From NCBI GenBank assembly GCA_033961575.1, contig CM066737.1:86052271-86116270 (forward strand): a stretch of DNA of 64,000 bases, read 5' to 3'. This DNA is from Aselliscus stoliczkanus. Its lineage: Eukaryota; Chordata; Mammalia; Chiroptera; Hipposideridae. Positions 57,851 through 64,000 of this stretch are shown here, piece after piece. Position 1 is the stretch's first letter. Every line of letters begins with the position of its first letter. A program made the position numbers and the translations under genes. Under the pieces are notes generated by a model. That model had not been told where the DNA came from. It saw only the letters and a list, made by a program, of their open reading frames with translations, and searched no databases.

Positions 57851-60800
57851 CATTAGGACATTTAGATTTGGAAGAGAGTCATCATGAGAAAAATATTAGA
57901 AAAAATTTTTGAAGTATAGTTTACAGAAAAATGTAGGAATTATAATTACATAACTCAATGAATTTTTACAAAATGAAATGCCATCTCATCACTATACTTT
58001 ATTCTGCAGATAACTCAATTGATACATAAAACATATATTCTAGTCTGAGAGTGGTGTTTTAGTGTAAGAAACACAGACCATAAACTCAATGAACTTCAAA
58101 ATAGTTGGAGTTCTTAGGCTTATAATACATTGGCAAAACTATATCAAGTTTAGAGAAACCCTTATTAAAATGCCATTTTATTTCCCTTCCACATTCTTTT
58201 ATCCATAAAATCTCAGTTTATCTTCTCAAAACTTTTCATTAGAACCCCAACCCTCTCTACAATCCTTTTTAAAAACTGCGAAAATACGCGTATCTATTCC
58301 TTAAGCAATTATACATTTCTCTTAATTGTTTATTTCTTCCTCTTCCTTATTTAATGTTTCACAAAAGTCAAAGAATTAGGCTGTCCAAATCCTTTGAGAG
58401 AATGGATATCAACAAAAACACTGATAAAGAAGAGTCAGAACCTCTTTTGTAGGAAGAGAGAAAAGATTGAGAGCACTCACAGAACAATATTTCATTTCCA
58501 AATATACATATATTTATAAAGCTTCGTGAAGGAAGTTCTGGAAAATACATTGTAGCAGGAAAATTATAAGCAAGGGACATCTGGAAAGGAGTTATACAAA
58601 TCAAGGAAGAAAGAAATTTCAGAGTAATGGAGATGGACATCATTATAATAGGTTTCAGAGATAATATAAAATAATCTCCAAAAAGTTTCAATTGGATTTC
58701 ACAAATTGGAAGTTTTTGGTGATTTTAGTGATTGCTTCCAATGGAATGACTAGAGAAGAAGCTAAATTCCAGTGAGTTGGGAAATGCATAGGGATTAACA
58801 AGTAGAGGTAGAAAATTTAGATAACTTTTCAAAAGAAAGGTATGAGGGTTATGAAATGAATAGTAAGATTTCTGGTGATGATGGTGGCAGGGTTAGGGAG
58901 ATGCAGAATAGATGGAGAGTTGCTCTTAAAGATTTGAGTGGCTTAAGTTAATATTTTCTTAAATGCTGAAGATAAAAGAGCCAATGGGGGGGGAGAACAA
59001 AGATATATAAATCAGATGAAACAAGGTGCTTGAAGAAATGAAAATATATCAACTCCAGAACAGATGGAAGGATTATTACAGTCATCATGAAGAATACTTC
59101 CTTCAGTGGGTCAGGAAGAAGTGGGTGTGACTGCAGATATATTAGAGGAAAGATCAGGGAGGTGAGCAGTGCTTCCTTATGTTTCTTGCTAAAAAACCAT
59201 CAGCTTGAAATCAGGTATGTTGCTTACATGGGAACTAATTCAAGGCCACTCTCTGACCCTTTTTTAACCCCTCATATAACACCTCCAAAGGGAGGAGGAT
59301 AGTTTATGAATTGGTTAGAATGAATAAGCCTTGCTTACTTTTGGAAGTGGATGATATTAAAATTTTAGTTTATCAGAGTGATTCTTTCTTTTTTGCCCAA
59401 AGGGCTAGAACATTGAACAAACCAATGACCTACTCTGGTAGATAGGCCTATTTTCTTTTTGCTTTCCTTCTGCCTCTTCATGCCAATCAGCTAAAAGTAG
59501 AAAGTTGGGATGCTTGAGTTTGAACACGTGCAATATCATTTATCTTCCTGCTTACCTGTTCTCTCCAGGTAGCTTCCTCTGGTTAGCTCATCTTTTCACG
59601 ACATGGTGAAATTGTCCCTTCGTGAAAGAGATCTTCTCCAACCTTATATCTAAATCATGACCAGTGTTATATGTATGTCTCAATATAGCCCCCCCTTTTT
59701 TTAATGTGAAACAATTGTCAATATATATGATTACATGTTTTTTTGTATCGTTTCAATGTTGCTTTTCTACCAGACTGTAAGCTTTGGAAAGGTAGGTACA
59801 GGATATATGTTATTTAAGAACATATATTTAGCTTATAGCATATAACCATTCACACTTTAAACTTTCAGCACAAATTGGGTTGAATAAATTAGAGAATGAT
59901 TAAAACAGTATGGTCTGCTTTGACATGAAGATATTTAAGCTTAACTACTTTTAAAAAAATGAAGCACTTTTTACATGTTCCATTTTAAATTTAGCAGAGC
60001 ATTGGGAAATGTGGACAGAGATTCAAGTTGATGAAAAGTTTTATTGTACAATAACTTTAAGTTCCCATTGTTCCTTTTACATCTGTCTATTTAGAGCACA
60101 TGTACACAGAAAGATATGGCAGTGGTCTATAGCAGGATGAAGATAATCTTGATTCTTATTTTTGTAATTCTACCAGCATGCACTACAATAACAGTGTATC
60201 TTGAAAACCAGTTAGGAAGGGGGCAATTGATTATTAATGATCTGACTGACATAATGGAAAGCATACTCATTAAACTGTAAGTGGACACTGGCAATTTTTG
60301 ATTGGAAGTTTTAAATGACTTTCATAAGTTACTAGGTTCTTTTTTTTCTATTTAATTGGATACTCTCATCATTACCCAATGCAATTTGTTTTCTTTTAGT
60401 ACTCTCACTTGATTTACTGTTTCTTAGTTTAAAAGAATGCAAGCATCTGATTACAGACAACCTAACCAGCTGAACACCATACCAACCAGAAAAAGAAATG
60501 AAAAAAAAGATTAAAATTAATTTTTGATGTATAACACATCACTAGTCAGCAGGCACATGAGCAAGTGATTATTTTCTTAGTTAACTCAGGAGTACTAGAC
60601 CAAAAAAAAAAAGAAAAGAAAATCTTTACTATTTTATTTGTTCATTTTTGTATGGAAAACTTCAAGTGAACCTCAAAAGTACCAAGCACCTTTGTTAAGG
60701 GGCATAAATCCTGCTAGAATTAGGCCTTAAGTTACTAGGAATCTTAAAATAAAATGATGTATGTATTTTTAAAGGCCTTTGCCTTTACAAATAAGGAATA

Positions 60801-61033
60801 GCTCAAAAGGCAAAACAAGTTCTATTTAAATGAAACATAAAAACATTTTAAACAGAGAAACATTGTTTCTGACCTCTGAGTTTCTGTAGCATAATAGCAG
60901 CTTTTTAACTCCTAATATTTCCACTCAGCACTAAAACCATAGAGAATAACAACAACAAAAAAATAAAACCACCCAAATCTTATGACAACAGCATAACTAA
61001 AAGTCAAATAATACTCCAGTTTGAATTTGTGAT
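57851..61033. other. Intergenic, no recognised feature
   Basis: Frames at 58368-58691 and 59087-59302 show no family signature. A short G-run occurs near 58987. Nothing supported. Confidence 0.4.
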
Positions 61034-61035
61034 TA

Positions 61036-61672
61036 CAGTCATGCATCGCTTAATGGAGGAGATATTTTCTGAGAAATGTGTCGTTAGGTGATTTCATCAT
61101 TGTACAAATATCATTGAGGTTATTTACACAAACTTAGATGGCAGCGTACTGCACACCTAGGTTATAGGGTATAGGCTATTGCTGCTAGGCTATGAGCCTG
61201 TACAGAATACTACGGTGTAGAACCAATGAGATTAAATCAAGGACAAGAGAAAATGATGCAATCAAGAGATGTGGTAAATGCAAGATGTATGAGGCAGCTA
61301 CTGGTATAACACAGCATGCTATTTTACAGGAAACTTTTTTTTATGTAAGTAGAAAAAGTACAACCTAAAAATAACAATAAAAAGTGTAGAGTAGTAAATA
61401 CATAAACCAGTAACTTAGTTATTTGTTATCATTATCAAGTATTATGTGCTATATATAATTATACATGCTATATTTTCAACGACTGGCAATGCAACAGGTT
61501 TGTTGATACCAGCATCACCACAATCATGTGCATAACGCATCGCAGTGTGATGTTACAGTGGTTACAAAGTCACTAGTCAATGGGGACTTTTCAGCTCCAT
61601 TATAATCTTACGGGATCACCATTGTTTACAGGACCCATCACTGACTGAAATGTGGTATGTGGCACATGACTG
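61036..61672. mobile_element. MER2-like Tigger-group transposon, non-autonomous
   Basis: The ends are CAGTCATGCATCGCTTAA and a matching CACATGACTG, with TA duplications at 61034-61035 and 61673-61674. Internal words (GAAATGTGTCGTTAGGTGAT, GCACACCTAGGTTATAGGGT, TTTTCAGCTCCATTATAATC) fit the MER2 group. 637 bp, no transposase. Confidence 0.8.
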
Positions 61673-61674
61673 TA

Positions 61675-62939
61675 CTAGGAAAATATCTGAAAGCAGCAGA
61701 ACCTGCTTTGGAACCCTGGCTGAATGGGAGAGTCAGATGAGGCTGCTTGAAAAATCACATGATGCTGCAAGAAAATACCCATGCTGGAACACAGATCTAT
61801 TTCTCTTAGAAAAATGAGGTCTTACTTTGAGTGGAGAAAATACCAAGAGCAGATATGAGGCAAGAAGGATCAGATCACTGGCTATTGAGTATCCAAAGGA
61901 AGTAACCTAAAAGTGTGGGTCCGGAGGTCACAGTCATAGAAGGGAGGTGCTTCTGGGGGAAAGGGAGCAACTGAGAAGGGAGTGAGCATCCCCTGGACTT
62001 TTGAAAACAAAGAGAAAGAACACAGTGAGAGGTCCTACAGCAACAAAATAATAATGCAGAATCAGAAGATACAACCCTCCCTTAATTGTGTCAATCATTA
62101 AAGAAACGGCACATCACTGTAGCAATTATAGTCTCACTAGAAAAACAAAGGGTGAGACATGATTGTGGGGTTTTGACATGTTGACCTGCTAGTACCAAAG
62201 AGTATAAATAACACTGAGATCATGGTTTTGAAAAATCATTTCTTGCTAAAAGGAGCCAGAGCTCCTTGGGGATTTGGTTAATTATTTGAAAGGTCAGAGA
62301 AAGTATAAGGTGAACCGGAAAGCAAAGGAGTATTCTAACACAAGTGAGGCCACATCAAAGGACTCTGAGCTAGCTTGAACGTGTGTCCAATAGAAAAATT
62401 TGGTGCAACACGAGCATTAAAGAGAATATAATGACAGTGGTGAAGTATAATGCATTAAAAATGAAAAATATCCATGTATAAGAAATATTCATAGTAATTT
62501 TGAAAAGACAGGAAGTATGACATTGCATAAATAGTATATTTCCTTTTTTAATTTGCATTTTTCATTTAATATTACATTTTTCCCTCAACAGATTGGGAGG
62601 TTATCTATTTAAATTCTAGGATTTTAGTAGTTAAAATGCTAACATTCCTACTGGAATGATCACAGTCTTAAGCTGAGCATCTCTACCACTTCCAGAAAAA
62701 AAAAGAAATTTCAAAACATTTGTTCTGATTGTATTTTATATCGTCTTCCATGTAATTATTGTCTAGATTTTAATTGCACTTTTTTTTTGACTGAGCTCCC
62801 AAATTAGCCACACAATTATGTGACGTTTAACAGTTAATCTTTCTTGGGATTGACTACATGTACGTGGATTTCTTTGCACAGTATAGTTCTTGAATCCCAC
62901 TCCTTCACTATAGTTTCAATTCCCTTCAGGAAGAAACCT
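61675..62939. other. Intergenic, no recognised feature
   Basis: Nothing recognised. Confidence 0.4.
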
Positions 62940-64000
62940 ATTCCTTGTAAGTTCTATTAGTGAGGGACTATAAATAGAAAGCTCTATCTTTGTCTGAAAA
63001 TGTCACTTCTTTCATCTGTTCATATGGTTGGTTGAGTATTGCATTCTAGGATAAGAATGATTTCTCCATTAGCTGTTTGAGGACAGTATTTTTTTTAACT
63101 TATCTTCTGGATTCTGTTGTTACTGATGAGAAGATTGCTACCAGCCTAATTGCTCTTCTTATTTGGTATTCTATCTTCCAGATTGCTTTTTAGATTTTCT
63201 TCTTTGTCACTAATGTGCTGCTATTCACCAATGTTTTTAGCCTTGGTTGCCCACAAAGCACAACCACAAGTCAAGCATTTATGTGTTGTTATCTAATTAG
63301 AGAGTACAACCCAAATGAACAGGATTGCAGGGCATAAGCAATGAAGTGGGGAAGGAGGCTGATCCAATGTGAAAACACAGAATCAAGCTGAGACCTGACT
63401 CCTAGGACTCCTAAAAACTGGCTCTCAAAGTCATGGGGAGGGAATATGAAGAAAGGGGAAAGAACTCACCCAGGACCTCAGCCTGTGGGGTACTGAGAAG
63501 CTGTTTGGTATTATCCACATCTGCTGCAGTGAGGAGAGGTAGGGGGTAGGTTAAGTGGGATCATCAATAGTGAGAGTCTGTTGGCTTGTGTGCCACAGTT
63601 GCACAGTGTTTTCATGTGAAACAAGGGAAGGGGAAGACTGAGAGTGAGGTGTCTGATACAGGTGTATTGTTATATCCTTGTATTTGCTGGTGATTCTATG
63701 TATGTCAATCTGAGAATTTATTTCTAATTTCATCTCTAAAAAGTACTCACCAAGTCTTTCTTCAAATAATTATTACACTCACTCTATTCTCACTCTCTGA
63801 CAATATTATTAAATGAATGTGAGTATTCCATTTTAGTTTTCATTCCTTTATCATATTTTCATTTAAACTCATAATTTTCTGATTTATTTTCAGTTTATGA
63901 AATTCAACTTCAGTTTTATCTAGTGTCTTCTTTAAGCTTTCTTTGGAGTATTGAACTCCAATGCGCACATTTCAATGGTTTTTTTCCACATCAATGAGAT
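62940..64000 (-). mobile_element. Possible ancient L1/HAL1 pieces, antisense
   Basis: 62990-63230 (GAGTATTGCATTCTAGGATA, TAGATTTTCTTCTTTGTCAC) and 63740-63960 resemble antisense ORF1-region sequence of old L1/HAL1. 63240-63720 between them is unrecognised. Confidence 0.35.

Overview
The window looks like nuclear DNA of a placental mammal, most likely a bat of the horseshoe or leaf-nosed lineage (Rhinolophoidea). Two SINE families dominate. One has a tRNA-like head beginning GGCCGGCCGAGTGGC (Rhin-1-like). The other has a tRNA-Ile-like head. Both sit among L1, mariner, Tigger/pogo and hAT elements. The gene content (FTHL17-type ferritins and a FAM47 relative, families known from Xp21 in human) and the heavy L1 load suggest the X chromosome. 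The species and chromosome are inferences.

Genes and gene remains are few. At the left edge, on the minus strand, lies a ferritin-heavy-chain-like copy cut by the window border and broken by one frameshift (1-505). A second, intact, intronless ferritin-like gene lies at 8440-9000 (minus), with a poly(A) signal at 8305-8310. A 3'-end relic of a third copy hides at about 7735-7867. The two larger copies share a short promoter-proximal block (725-759 and 9346-9384), so they look like tandem duplicates of one ancestral retrogene. Both have lost some of the ferroxidase ligands. A FAM47-like pseudogene (38697-40585, minus) is split by a solo LTR. A processed copy of the sperm gene SPMIP5/C10orf82 (41435-42480, minus) sits inside an old L1.

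Region by region: 1-9.5 kb is the ferritin cluster, holding an internally deleted L1, inverted DNA-transposon remnants and a mariner. 9.5-13.4 kb is sparse, with old LTR, MIR and L2 pieces. 13.4-17 kb has an L1 carrying a SINE and a Tigger insertion, then a mariner carrying a solo LTR. 17-28 kb has scattered SINEs and an old L1. 28-32 kb has an L1 with recognisable ORF1 and endonuclease parts. 32-36.7 kb is mostly unique sequence with MIR pieces and a local duplication. 36.7-44 kb has an antisense L1 with a hAT MITE, then the FAM47 and SPMIP5 copies. 46.4-50.6 kb is a mosaic of L1 pieces in both orientations plus SINEs. 52.8-53.8 kb is a solo LTR with a 6-bp target duplication. 54-64 kb has SINEs, two TA-flanked DNA transposons and unique sequence.

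No rRNA, functional tRNA, CRISPR array, operon or prokaryotic feature was seen. The only plausible functional gene is the ferritin-like gene at 8440-9000. Nearly everything else is transposon-derived or unannotatable intergenic DNA.
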